Assembly (NCBI GenBank): GCA_023101885.1
Contig: JALPQD010000241.1
Location: 744,001 to 808,000 of the forward strand
Direction: 5' to 3'
From: Typhlomys cinereus
Lineage: Eukaryota > Chordata > Mammalia > Rodentia > Platacanthomyidae
Length of the DNA stretch: 64,000 bases
A program made the translations under genes and the position numbers. The notes under the pieces are model-generated. The model was not told the DNA's origin, made no database searches, and saw only the letters and a program-made list of their open reading frames with translations. Position 1 is the first letter of the stretch. Every line of letters begins with the position of its first letter. Below are positions 12,571 through 23,905 of the stretch, one piece after another.

Positions 12571-12693
12571 TCATCACCGGCTCTTGCCAGACTCTCCAGA
12601 AAGCCCTTCCAGCTGAGACAGAGAAGGTCAACTCCACATCCTGCTTTTCCTATCACTCTTTGTTGAAGCACCTTACTGAATGGCTAGCTGCTA
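12571..12693 (+). repeat. Diverged duplicate, copy D
   Basis: Partner of 11862-11983. No other similarity between the flanks was seen, so the repeated unit may be a dispersed repeat, not a larger tandem duplication. Confidence 0.6.
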
Positions 12694-13019
12694 CACCTGT
12701 AAGATGGGGATGGAAGTAGCGACCTGCTTCCCAGAGCCGTGTGCGTGATAAACACTTAGCCAGTGGTCCCACTGAAGGGGGTTGTTTCTGTTGATGCTAT
12801 CATTTGCCTAAAATGTGGATGAAAATGGACTCCTAATGTCCAAGAAATGGATCTACTTGGAGTTAGGAGGATTTGACTGCCATATTCAAAGGCTTGAAAT
12901 TGGATTAGGTAGGTCCACAAAACAGGAAAAGACTTGAAATCAAACACTGGACTTCAGTTTTCATAACTCAGCATTTCTCAGAACCCATTTTCCTGACCTC
13001 ATGTCTGAGCCCCTGCTGG

Positions 13020-13320
13020 AGATGCCCTTCCTGAAAAGCTCAGAACCAGATCAGATTATAACAAGTAAAAAGCCATCTTTAATGGGAAAGCTTTCTGGCA
13101 AGGTTCTGTGTTCCAAATAGGGCACAGCATGAGGCCTTATATAGGTCAAGGGTCAGATAAGGATTGGTGGTCAGATAAAGAGCTAGGAGGGGGTCCCAGT
13201 GAGAGATTAGGGACATCTGAGGAGGTGGCAACAGTCACCTTGAGGGTCTTCTGGATTTCTGGGGAGCGATAGAAACAAGAGAAACACATAACAGATCCAA
13301 TCTAACATCTCCTATTTCTC
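13020..13320 (-). repeat. Possible LTR, minus strand
   Basis: Read on the minus strand there is a TATA-like box (CTATATAAGG, complement of 13137-13146) followed about 50-60 bases later by CATTAAAGATGGC, with a GT/T-rich end. This is the promoter-to-polyadenylation order of an LTR. Edges and family are not determined, and it could be unique DNA. Confidence 0.3.
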
Positions 13321-16300
13321 TTCTTTCCTTTTCCTTTAAGTGTGACTAGAGACCCCTAGAAAGAGGCTGCACTGCAAGGCTGATCAGTATCTCAGTGTTG
13401 TAGAAAGCCCCAGAATGTTGCAAAGCCCAAAGTCAAATTATCTTGGATCATATTTATACTCCTTAATAGTCATTTAATGTCCAATTCTGTGTATGAACTG
13501 ACATCTTTATGAATATTAGAAAAATCGTTTGGGATATCATCAGAAAATATCTGAGGCCTCTAGCAGAGGTTGCCATACTGTTTTATAACCCACCTACCTG
13601 ATGTTTTGGCCAAGTTATTTGGAAAGTGTCTCCATTTCTTTTGTGTTTATGAAACCTGAAGTAACTTACCACAGCCGAACACACAGTATTTAAGGTAACG
13701 TGAAACTGTGGCCCAAGGCTATGTTCACTCACGTTTGGTTCCAGAATAAATTCCCATTTTTATCAGAACTTTGAGGTGATAGTTATGATTTGACATTTAC
13801 ACAACATATAGTCCCAAATTTCTCATATCCTTTGTGAAACACACAACAAATCAGCAACCCTTTCTCTACCCACGCTGGCATCTGCGTTTGTATATATCCA
13901 AATTCCTGCAATTTTCTAGTGAAAAGAAGTTGAGACCTGTACCTTTAGAAACTATGAGGACTGGAAGAGCTGACCAAGGTTTGAGAGGCAATACTTAGAG
14001 CTGCAGATAATGCTTGTAGAGTTGAGTGCCTGCCGCACACAAATGTACACAGTGGTTATAGCGTTTGACACGCTCCATATCTATGAGCTGCCTTTCCCTG
14101 AACCTCTTATACACATCCGGCCCCAAACAATCAGATCTAAAGCTCCTTTGGATTGAAAGCCTCAGTGTGGTACAGAGAGGCAAAGAGGAAGCCGGGCCCC
14201 AAATGTTGAGAGACAAGGTCAACGAGGGCAGCTGGCCTGAGCCCAGGAGGAGGCCAGGGACAGAAGGACTGTGTAAGAGCTTTGAACAGCCAACAAAGAA
14301 AGAGCAAAGAGGAAGGGGCCCACTGAGCAGCAGAGAGGAAGGGGACCAGAGAGAGCAGCCACGCCTCTGCTCCATCCCCTGTGATCTCCCCCGGGTGGCA
14401 TCAGACTCATTTTCAAGAGCACTCGGAGTTCTAGAGTCCTCCCTCCTAGCAGGATGATAATAAATGAAGAGGGAAATGATTTTCATTCTTCCTCCCAAAT
14501 TTGCTGACTCAATCCATTCCCTTCCCTCCTTCTTCGTCTTCCTGTTTATGTTGTCACTTGGTTTTATTACTTATTTTCAGTCCTGAATTCGGAAGCTTTT
14601 ATTCTGCTGGGCATTGGCAGTGTGTCAAGAGCCTCGCTCTCAGCTCTGAGAGGATCATTGTGCAGGCACAGCCTCGGTATCCATCTCCAGACAGAGAGCC
14701 AATGTGAACCGCCTCCCGCAGCCTCTTCAACCCGCTGCGCCAAGCCCCTGCCTGTGTGGGCTGCCAAGGCAGCCTTGTGAATACCAGAACTGACAGTGTC
14801 AGATTTCAGCTGATTCAGATCCTCACTCTCCACTGGAGAAACAGATCCCAGAACTGCAGGATCATCTAGAGTAGCTCGCTGGAGCAACAGGGCAGGTTCT
14901 GAGCCCTGGACTCTGACTTCCAGGCATCAAGTTTGTGGCAAACATTCAGCAGTATCTCACCTCTCCAATTTCAACAGAGTGCCCAGTTCCTCCTGATTCT
15001 TGACATTTTTTTTCTGAGCCCCAAATGTACTTACATTCATGAAAAAAAAAATCGTCACAAGGAACCCTGGATAATGTTTTGACATTTCTTCTCTGTGATG
15101 GTAACTTTTCCATAAGAAGTGCATTTTTGTCTCGTTTTCATTTCCACAGAGTCAGGAGCAGCAAGCTGCTGTGGCTGGCCTGCTGGGGTGGACTGTGGGC
15201 AGCAGCAGTGAAGGGACATGCTTCAGTTCCCAGGACAATGGTCCCTTTCACTGGGACTATACCGACCCAGAATGACAAGTGTGCAAGAATAAACAAGGCT
15301 GGAGTCAATCTAAAGTTGTTTTACACTCTGTTTTATTAAAGTCAATGCATTTCCGTTCCTATGTGCGGAGCCTCTGCTGACTTAATTATACAAACCCAGG
15401 AGAATTCTAATGGGCACAGGGGACAGTTGGCCACAGGAAAACAAGGCCCTTTTCTGACCTCTACAGGCCACCCAGAAGAAAAAAAAAATTATAGACCAGG
15501 AGCATTACTGACCAGGGCTGAGAAAGATTTTTTTTTCTTCTTTTCTTTTCCGAATGCTTTTTTATTGCTCTGAGTCTGCTGGATACATACTTTCCTGCTG
15601 TTTGCTTATCTATGTTTCAACAGGGTAGGTGGTAATTAAGATTTTTCTTATTCAATGTATATTAAATGAAGGCCCATCACATCTCAGACTCTGACACTAT
15701 GTCAGATTGTTTTTTTCTTTCCTCTTTGTTAATTAAGGAATTACAATCCTCCTGGAAGAGAAAGAGGAGATCACTGGACAGCATTGTGCATTGAAAACAG
15801 TAAGGATTTCTTGAAAATCCAGTGGGTATTTGGAAGCCATGAGAAACTTCCTGGAGGAAGGTAAGTGTAAGCACATGATGAATGGGGCTTGTGTTCAATG
15901 AAGAGACCCTGAAACCTACATAGTGGCTGATCTCCGTAGGTTTGGGTGCCACATTCCTTTTGCATAGGATCATAGGAGATCACTGACAGATTAAACTGCA
16001 GAGACAGAAGCCATTATTCATTTCACATTTGATCTGGCTGTACAGAGAAAGAGCAGAACAGAAGGCAAATGTGTAGGGGAGGAGAACAGGAGGGAGGAAT
16101 GTTGAATAACTCCATGTGAGAAACAGCCCAAAAAGCATGAAAGGGCAACTCACTTGAAGGTCGGGATCAAACCATCACTCTGCCCAATTCATGAACATTG
16201 CTGAATTGCTGATGGTCTGTGCTCAGACACAAAGCAACAAGGCAATTCCAATTCCAGAAGCGGGATCACGTTGAGGTACTTGGAGGTGGAGATTTAGGTG

Positions 16301-16573
16301 GGAGGAGATGTTGAATAGTCTGACTTTGAACTTCCTGTTTGAATTTAAGTGGGGCGTTTCACAGAGCTGCTGAGTACAATCATTTATTTTGGGCCATTGA
16401 CTTAAAACAGCCACAGAAATAACATAATCTCCCACAGTCAGGAAGTTGCTTGCTGGACTCTAAAAGGTTTCAGCAAGCTTTGAAGAGAAGCACTTTTTCA
16501 TGGTATGTTTAGGTGTCCAACTGTCTCTATACACTTTTTGTAAAATGTTTTTTAATGCCTTTAGTGCACAACA

Positions 16574-16575
<2 letters not shown>
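13321..16575. other. Unassigned sequence, GC-richer at 14.0-14.9 kb
   Basis: No repeat recognised. At 13995-14887 the base composition rises and open frames of 100-167 codons occur on both strands, but none has a domain, a splice pattern or codon use that favours one strand. A pyrimidine tract ending in ACAG lies at about 15133-15150. A regulatory element or non-coding RNA is possible but not shown. Confidence 0.35.
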
Positions 16576-16623
<48 letters not shown>

Positions 16624-16735
16624 GTGTGGATTGCAGAAGGCAACTTGCAGGAAACAGTTCTCTCCCTCTAATATGTGGGTTCCAGAGTTCAGACTTAGAT
16701 GGCAAGCACTTTACCTGCTGAGCCATCTTGCTAAC
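16576..16735 (-). repeat. B3 SINE with (TG)n
   Basis: A TG run of about 22 units (16576-16621) is followed on the plus strand by the inverted B3 body: GAAGGCAACTTGCAGGAAAC, TTCTCTCCCTCTAATATGTG and the tRNA-like end TTTACCTGCTGAGCCATCTT. The element therefore lies on the minus strand, with the TG run in its 3' region. Confidence 0.7.
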
Positions 16736-17719
16736 CCTCCTGCATGAACTTTCCTGTATGATTCTCCCTGGAGTTTGAACAAGTCATAACCTTCTATACA
16801 CTCTCTGGTATCCTAACCTACAAAGTGATCGTTGCCAGCAGCCTCAGCTCACAAGTTTGGGCTGTGAGCACGCAACATGATCATGCACACAGCTGGCCTT
16901 ACTGCCTGTCAATAATTAATAGTCATACTGTAGTTCATTCTGAGGTCTCATTTGTTGTTTCTTGCCTCTGGTGATCTGAAAGGAACATGGGTGTGGGAAT
17001 CAAGATTCTCTGAGAATGTAGATTCCAATTCCTGCCCTCCTCATTTATTAAAATCACCTGTCATTTTGTCAATGCTTACTCTCCCTTGGAGTCAGAAGTG
17101 AGCAGTAAGTAGCAGTTGGAGTAAGGTAGGTGTCCCCTCCTACCTGCCTACTGAAGCAGTGGCATCTTGAGATTCAAGCACTGGAGGGTCTGGCTGATGC
17201 TCCACTTGAGACTGACCATTCTTTAATCCTCCGCAACCTGGATGCTTGGACTGTTGATCTCTTGCTTCGCCACTCCAGTCTCTCTCCAACCAGCATAGAA
17301 CTGACCTTGCTGCCATGTCTTACCATACAAACTGAGGCCACACATTAAATATTCCAACTGGATTCTTCCAAAGAACCATGCTTAGATTTTATTATTTTAT
17401 TATGAAAGGTCATGATATCTGTCTGCTACTGAGACATCCTCAAGACCCTAGAGACTGATCAATGGCCCATAAATCCCTCAGTTAGTAAGTGATTTTTCCT
17501 CTTGTAACACAAACCATGACATGGAAAATGGAGGGCTTTAGCAGTAGATGTGCCTCAGTCTCTTGTCACGAAACCTGAAAGAGGTCAATCCATTCTCACA
17601 GAGCATTCTTCTTCGAGCTAGGCAGTTCCCATTTAATTCTGTGATCCAGGCAGGCACAGGATATACAAAGACTCAGAGCTTGGGTTCTATCATATGAAAT
17701 AAGCAAGGAGCCCATGGGT
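16736..17719. other. Unassigned sequence
   Basis: Unique-looking DNA; no gene or repeat recognised. Confidence 0.4.
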
Positions 17720-18032
17720 ACTTCTCTCCATGTTTTTTTTTATTATTATTTATTCAACTGTGCGCATGTGCGTATGCATGTGCCTGCGTGTGTGCGTGCG
17801 TGTGTGCGTGTGTAGAACCACGGACAAATTCGGGAACCACCATGGACTACCTCCACCTTCTTCTGCCCCCGGATTCACAGGCTCCGGCCTACCAGGAGCA
17901 GAAGCGCAGGCCGCCCCTGCTTCCGCCTGGCGTCTATACGTGGGATCTGGGATCCGAACTCAGGACCTTCCACCTGCAAGGCGGAGGTTTAACCCCTGAG
18001 CCACCTCTCCAGCCCCACTTCTCTCCATGTTT
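17720..18032 (-). repeat. Young tRNA-derived SINE, copy 2, full length with target duplication
   Basis: Minus-strand copy (17736-18016). On the plus strand it starts with TTTTTTTATTATTATTTATT, then CAACTGTG and a TG/CG repeat, the body, and the complete tRNA-like head ending GAGCCACCTCTCCAGCCCC. It is flanked by ACTTCTCTCCATGTT(T) at 17720-17734 and 18017-18032. The complete head and near-perfect duplication mark a recent insertion. The complementary strand is open across most of the element, a property shared with other copies. Confidence 0.92.
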
Positions 18033-19689
18033 ATGTGACAATGTGGCCGAAAATTATCTCCCAGCACCTCTTGCCTTTGATGTGTGTCTGATGATATGTT
18101 CTTTTCTTATCCTCTCTCATCCTTTGGCTGAAACTTCAAGCCCCAAACTAATTTTGAATCTGTGTGTGTGTAAGAGGGGATATTGCAGGGAATTTGATTT
18201 CAAAGTCATCCTAATTGTGTTGGTGTATATGTAACAGACGTCTTTACATATCTTCAGTGGTGTCTTTCTCATTATTAAGCTCTGAAATCCATTTTATCTC
18301 AGGATTCCCTTTCGGTCCTCATTTTCCTTTTTTTTTTATCCCGAACAGCACTTTGTTATCAAGGATCCATTGGGCACATACAGAGCCAAATTGTAACACA
18401 AACAAAAGGGGACATCTGTTGGGCAGAGAGCAGCAGGTTCCAGACTTGACGAATTATTGCTGCCCAAAAAGCTCTCATGGTGAGTAGCAACTACTATCTG
18501 TATGTCTTTCCAAAGCTGGAGCCTCTAAGGGCCCAGGTGAGAGGTACCAGCGCTGCAAAACAAATCCATCACTCTAACACAGATTCAAATGCTCAGACTA
18601 GCCCTGAGGGTCAGTGTGCAAGTCCCTAACAAGGATGACTTATGTCAGGCATTTTCTGGAAGCCTCTTCTCTTGGCAGAGGGCATAGGCTTCTCTCAGAA
18701 TATGCAATCCACTGTACAGCTGAGTTTTCTAGGCTGACAAATGGAAGTCAGGCATGAGGGTTTCTCCTCCCTTTGGGGTCTAATGTTTCTTCACTTGTTT
18801 TCCAGCCCTCAATGAGAGCTTGTAACTCAGGGATCAGGCCATGATCAAATGTTCTTTGTGATGCTTAATTTCTTTTATCCCTCTGGAAGCTCAGTAAAAG
18901 CCTGAGACAATGAATGGGATTTCATGGATGCCACAGCAAGAAGTGCCCAAGTAGTCAGGCTAGTACCATGTACATGGAACTATACAGGCAGGCCTCATCA
19001 AAGTGAATGTGAGGTTCAGAACCACTTTATGAATGTTGTCTGTCTATGTCCACCATGTTATCACAGCATTGCATTATATAGTCAGGACAAGGTCATCAAC
19101 TACTTCTTAGGCTTGCATAAACAGGGAATAACTACACTTGATAGGCAGACTACACTCTAGCTAGATGACTTTGCAATGAAATTAATTTATCTTTCTATAA
19201 CACAAACCAGATTTTGAGATGGAAAATGGGGCAGGGTTATAAAAGAAACATGATATTATATCAGGTTGTTGGATGTCTTGTTAGAAACTGGGTCATGAAG
19301 TGACACATTTTTAACTACCTCTACTCATAAGGAAGTATGCCAGGAACAAGCAGAGATGCCAGGGTAATAGTATACCTTTTAGAACCTACTGTTCAATAGT
19401 GCGTGAGTTGAAGGCAGAAAAAGAGTACATATCACACTGGAAGTAGCAAATATGTCATAAAGAGGTGTGCAAATAAGGAATAATGTACTATAGAAAAATA
19501 ATAACATGGCTTGGGGTAATTAGTAAAGATTGTACAAAAGAAAAATAAATTTCAATTATTTATCATTTTATGTAGGTAGTTTTTGCACATGTTTATCGGA
19601 ATATTCCTCCTACGTTCACATACATGATATAGACATATTCATGTAGAGTCGAGTCTCAACACAAGGTGTCTTTCTTAATTACTTTCCAC
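18033..19689. other. Unassigned sequence
   Basis: Unique-looking DNA with no supported gene. Short frames at 18215-18487 and 18924-19160 have no recognisable features. Confidence 0.4.
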
Positions 19690-19925
19690 TTTATTTTTTG
19701 AGACAGTATCTTTTACTGAACCTGGAGCACAATGATTGGCTAGACTGGCTGGCTAGCGAGCACCATGGATTCTTGTCTCTGATTCTACACCACTAAGATT
19801 ACGGATGTGTGAGGACCCAGCATTTTATGCGAGTGCTATGGATTGAAATCAAGGTCTTCATGATCACATGGCAAGAACTGTCTGCACTGTTGGTCATGGA
19901 GGCTCCATGAAGACATGTGAAGGGA
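19690..19925 (-). repeat. Old B4-like SINE
   Basis: Inverted order on the plus strand: TTTTTTGAGACAGTATCTTTTACTGAACC in part, GGCTAGACTGGCTGGCTAGC, AAGATTACGGATGTGTGAGG, GTGCTATGGATTGAAATCAA (a decayed B box), then CATGGCAAGAACTGTC. Old and diverged. Confidence 0.55.
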
Positions 19926-19959
19926 ATAGAAGTCTCAAAGAGGGCATTCAGAGAACTGT

Positions 19960-20220
19960 TTTTTATTTCGTGTATGTCTGTCTGTGAATCAGAGGGTACT
20001 GTGTGTGTCTGTGGAAGCCCAAGAGTGACTTTGAGAATCATCCTATATTGTTCTACCTCCTTTTTGCTTTGCTCTGGAGTTTCCTAGGTTCTGCCTTCCA
20101 GGTCAGAAAGGCAGGCCACCGACATTTCCACCTGACATTTTTTCATGGGATCTGGGATCCAAATCAAAGACCTTCTGCTTTCAAGGCAGAGGCTTAACCC
20201 CTGAGCCATCTCCCCAGCCC
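19960..20220 (-). repeat. Older relative of the tRNA-derived SINE
   Basis: On the plus strand the right end is AGGCAGAGGCTTAACCCCTG followed by AGCCATCTCCCCAGCCC, nearly the head of the young SINE. GGGATCTGGGATCCAAATCA corresponds to its B box. The left part (CTGTGGAAGCCCAAGAGTGA and CTTTGCTCTGGAGTTTCCTA) differs from the young body but resembles 44600-44670. This suggests two subfamilies with the same head and different bodies. Confidence 0.6.
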
Positions 20221-20256
20221 TATTTAGAGAATTATAATGCTCAATAAATACCCTCT

Positions 20257-20297
20257 CTGTGTGTGTATGTGTGTGTGTGTATGTGTGTGTATATGTG
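20257..20297. repeat. (TG)n microsatellite
   Basis: CTCTCTGTGTGTGT followed by TATGTG-interrupted TG units, about 35 bases from the SINE head. Confidence 0.85.
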
Positions 20298-20881
20298 TCT
20301 GAGTGGGTAACGGGGGACAAGCCTATGTTCAATTTCCTCATGTACTTCTGAGTTCTAAGAATGCTCTCAGTGTTCTGTCTCAGTATCCCTTAGATCTCTG
20401 CCACTCAGAGTGACCCCAGTATAATCACCTCACTCAGCAAGTGTTCTGATGTGAGACACGATGTTACTCTCCGGCAGTCCTCAAGCCTGCAAAGTAACCA
20501 GCCATAAGCATGTAGCAGTGGTATTGACACATATGTGCTCTCTGGATAAAAGCTGTAAGCTTCTCTGATCACATTCAGAACCAAGTTCAAGTTGCTCTTC
20601 AAGCCATATATACATCAGATTGCTGTTTTTTTAATTTTACCTCTGCACTTTATCTTCTTGTTGATACATAAAAACATCCTTTCAAATATGCACACTGAGT
20701 ATTTTATTCCAATTCTAACCTCACCACAGGGTCTTAATGTGACTTTCCTGTTCCATTTTACATAAAACACATGTATATTGTCAAAAATCATTACAATACT
20801 ACTTCTTTCTGTTAGGACTGTGCCATAAATTTTCTACTACAAATATTTACAGATATTTAATCTAATTAGACAAAGAATTCT
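20298..20881. other. Unassigned sequence
   Basis: AT-rich unique-looking DNA; nothing recognised. Confidence 0.4.
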
Positions 20882-20907
20882 AATCTAATATCTATAGATA
20901 TTAGATT
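20882..20907. repeat. 26-bp perfect palindrome
   Basis: AATCTAATATC, a central TATA, then the exact reverse complement of the first arm. It contains only two C and two G, so it could extrude as a hairpin easily. No element boundary is associated with it. Confidence 0.9.
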
Positions 20908-23282
20908 CAATACTTTTTGTTCTTTTCCATTGCATTGCTCCATAATGACCCATGCCACTGTAGTAAATCAAATTTTAATCATTGACACATCTCTAATTAC
21001 TCTTTGCAATAAGCAATCAGAGAAAATCTTTTTTAAAAAAAGAAAATCTGCTTTCTTAGAACTTTGGAAAGGGCATGGCGCAGGGTAAGTAATTAATATA
21101 TTTCCTGCACATAGATCTGTGGGTACATGTTCTATGTACCTGCATTCCCAAATTTTCACTATATAAATTAACCCTATCCTGGTTGCTTCTTCTCAGAATT
21201 ATGCCTGATACCATAATCTAAACATGGAGCTAATTAGCACCAGGGTACTTATTATGGATGAGGAGTTTCTCTTTTTTCTGCACTTCCCAATATTCGCATT
21301 TCAATAAGATTGTTTTCTTCACTCCTCAAAATAATGGAAATCCAGGAACATTGTGCAAGAAGATGAATAAAGCAAAAGGAAAAGGAGGTTGAAGGCTTGA
21401 ATTTAAACTGTTTTTAATGTTTCCTTTGTATTTCCTGTGTATGTCATAGAAAGCAGCACTTCTTAACACAAAGGATCGATAGGGAATTTCTGAGCTCTAC
21501 CAAGAAAATTTGGGGGAAAAAAAACAGAAAAAGAAAGTGATTAGTAATGATACCAGTCCCCTAATCACAACACACATCTTCTCCTGTATATTGGGATTAA
21601 ACTAAGCCCTGTGGCTTTCTGAAAGTTTTCCATACCATTATTTTCATGTTTCCAAAAATTTACTAGGCAAAGTTTGATACATCAGTAAATGCATGATTGG
21701 CAGTTATATGATCACTCCATATGTAGTATTCACTTCTGTTAGTATTAAAAATTCAGATTTCAGCTGGGACCATCTCAGACAGAAACCGTTTTCCAATCTC
21801 CCTTGCTCTGTACGCATTCTGGCTATTGGGATTAAGCACATTAATGCTCTATGTAGATTTTTAAAAACTCTTTTCAGTATCTTTTTAGGTTCTGGCTAAG
21901 GTCTGGGTTTCATATGTAGAGACATATTTCTGCAGTAGCCATAGATCAAGAGTAGATGTCATGTTCCATAGCGGTAGAAAACTAAAGAAGCCAGGTCTCT
22001 GACATGATGCTAGTTCCGACCTCTGTGTTTCTGGAATTTTACATGAAAAGAAAACACTTATGCTTTATAAAATTAATTATTGTTTTCAAATTTCCACCTT
22101 CAATTAGATGAAATATTAATGAAGCATAATTGGCATCTTTAACTTAGCTGATATATTTATCTTATCTCTCTGACATATAGCTGCATCTCCGAGTCTCCTC
22201 ATCATCTCTCAGTCACTGTGTATCTCATAATTTAGATCTCTAAGTTTCATTCCAGTGCCCCTTGTGCTAAGCTATTCTGACTCTTCTGTAACTTTTTTCT
22301 TAGATCTCTTCTGGGAAGGATAACTTCCAAATCCCAGGACCCAGAAAATGTTTTATAGTAACTGTAGATATTCTCACTGGTTGTGTGATCTGCATTGTGA
22401 GCCAATAGTATTGCACAGCAGGTGTCAAGCTGCACACTTTTATAGATGATCCTGTTTCATCTTTACCATAACTTAGCGATACAGATATGCACATTCCTAG
22501 GTAAAACTCCCCATATTTAGGGTGTTATAATTGCTTGCTTAAGTTTTCAAAACAAAACAGTGCTAGATACAGGACACAAGCTACATCTGTCTGCTTGGAT
22601 CCACAATGAATGAATCTACCAGCAGGTCTTGTGTCTTCAAGCCTGCATTTAAATGATGTGCATAAGCAGTGAAAACTAGTGACCATATCTTTTTCCTTTG
22701 AATCAAGTGCAGCTTCTAGTCTATTTCATCTCCATAAAATATTCACTCTTATAAAAGCTCAAGGACAGTTGTTGCTATGACTTGTTCACGTAGCCTTTGT
22801 GTTTAATCACCTGCCAGAACAGAGTCACAATGAGACTCATGTTTGTTTTAGGGAGCTCTGATTTTATGGTACTAAGTTAGCAGTTATATTCGGAATAACT
22901 CAATGACTTGGAACCTTGCTGAGAAGCCAGGAAGAAAAGTCTAGTTTCTCCACTTCTAGTCTGCTTCAATATCAAGCACAGGACTGGAGGAAATCTTGGA
23001 ACAGTGTAGAAACAGAATCCATGGTCATCTTGAAAATATTACTATGACCAAGTTTAAGTACTATGACAGCATCTTAATTATGTGTATGTGTTTTTATAAT
23101 TATTAAGTGCCCGGCTTCTATACTTAATAAAGCTAAAACAAAATATGGAAATAGAGTGTCCCAACTCAGACAGGCTAGCTTTGCCACTGACTTCTACATT
23201 ACATGCGTCCAACAGTGAAGAAGTCATGTGATGGTCACTGTCCCCATGACTGAAGACACAGAGCTGGAGATGAGCCTGATGG
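20908..23282. other. Unassigned sequence downstream of the candidate exon
   Basis: AT-rich DNA with no repeat recognised. If the exon at 23283-23490 is real, the part next to it (descending from 23282) would be its 3' untranslated region. The nearest variant polyadenylation hexamer I saw on the minus strand is ATTAAA at 22802-22807. Confidence 0.3.
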
Positions 23283-23490
23283 CTACAGGACAGTCCTTCT
23301 CCGACCTGCCCCCTGTTTTTCTTCTTCTTCTCCTTCATCCATGTTTAGGGCACATTCCTGGATCTGCTGGTCCAGCTCAGAGAAGCTATGCTCTTGTTCT
23401 GAACTGCTGTCTGCACTGCAGTCGATCTCCTCCATGCAGGGGGGCTCATCATCCACCTCAGTAGTGCTGCTGCTACTGTGGCTGCTGCAC
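23283..23490 (-). CDS. Candidate terminal coding exon, gene not recognised
   Basis: On the minus strand a pyrimidine-containing stretch (rich in CCCTCC and TTCTTCTTTTG) ends in GGGTGCTGCAG, a plausible 3' splice site. It is followed by 69 open codons and a TAG at 23285-23283. The peptide is acidic and serine-rich, with SSSSTTEVDDEPPCMEE near its start, SEQEHSFSELDQQIQEC in the middle and a short EEEEK run. It ends in -RRRTVL; T-V-L fits a class I PDZ-binding C-terminus. Composition is GC-richer than the flanks and the sequence is not a known repeat. This is the only segment in the window that looks like host coding sequence. I do not recognise the protein. It could also be an old processed pseudogene fragment or a chance frame. 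The upstream exons are outside the window or not visible. Confidence 0.4.
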
Positions 23491-23744
23491 CTGCAGCACC
23501 CGCCCACAGACAAAAGAAGAATAGAGGGAGGAGGGAGGGAAAACACATAGGACAATGGGAAAAGGGAATAGTGGAGTGAGGAGAAGGGAAAGAAAAGTGA
23601 AGTTAGCCAAAGAAGGAGAACAATATGAGAAGAGAAAAGCAGCCAGTTTCCCTTTTTGAGTTTTATCACAAAACTTACTTTTCCCTTTAATGTGTCTTGC
23701 ATTCACTTCCTTTTCCCTTGCATATGCACTTATATATTTGCATG

Positions 23745-23905
23745 CATGATTGGGATGGGGAACACGTTCTTGCCAAGGTGTGTGTGTGTAGAGCGGAAGT
23801 CAACCTGTGACTGTTGGTTCTGTCCTCTCATCATGTGAGATTCAGGGATTGAACTCAAGTCATCAGGCTTAATGGCAAGACCTTTGCAAACTGGGCTCTC
23901 TTGGG
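23745..23905 (-). repeat. B3-like SINE
   Basis: On the plus strand: GGTGTGTGTGTGTAGAGCGG, CTGTCCTCTCATCATGTGAG, GGGATTGAACTCAAGTCATC and AGGCTTAATGGCAAGACC. This is the inverted order of a B3 element. Diverged, no target duplication seen. Confidence 0.6.

Noticed and set aside
13995..14498. 167-codon minus-strand frame
   Set aside because: A 130-codon frame overlaps it on the other strand, the peptide has no domain, and GC-rich composition alone explains both.
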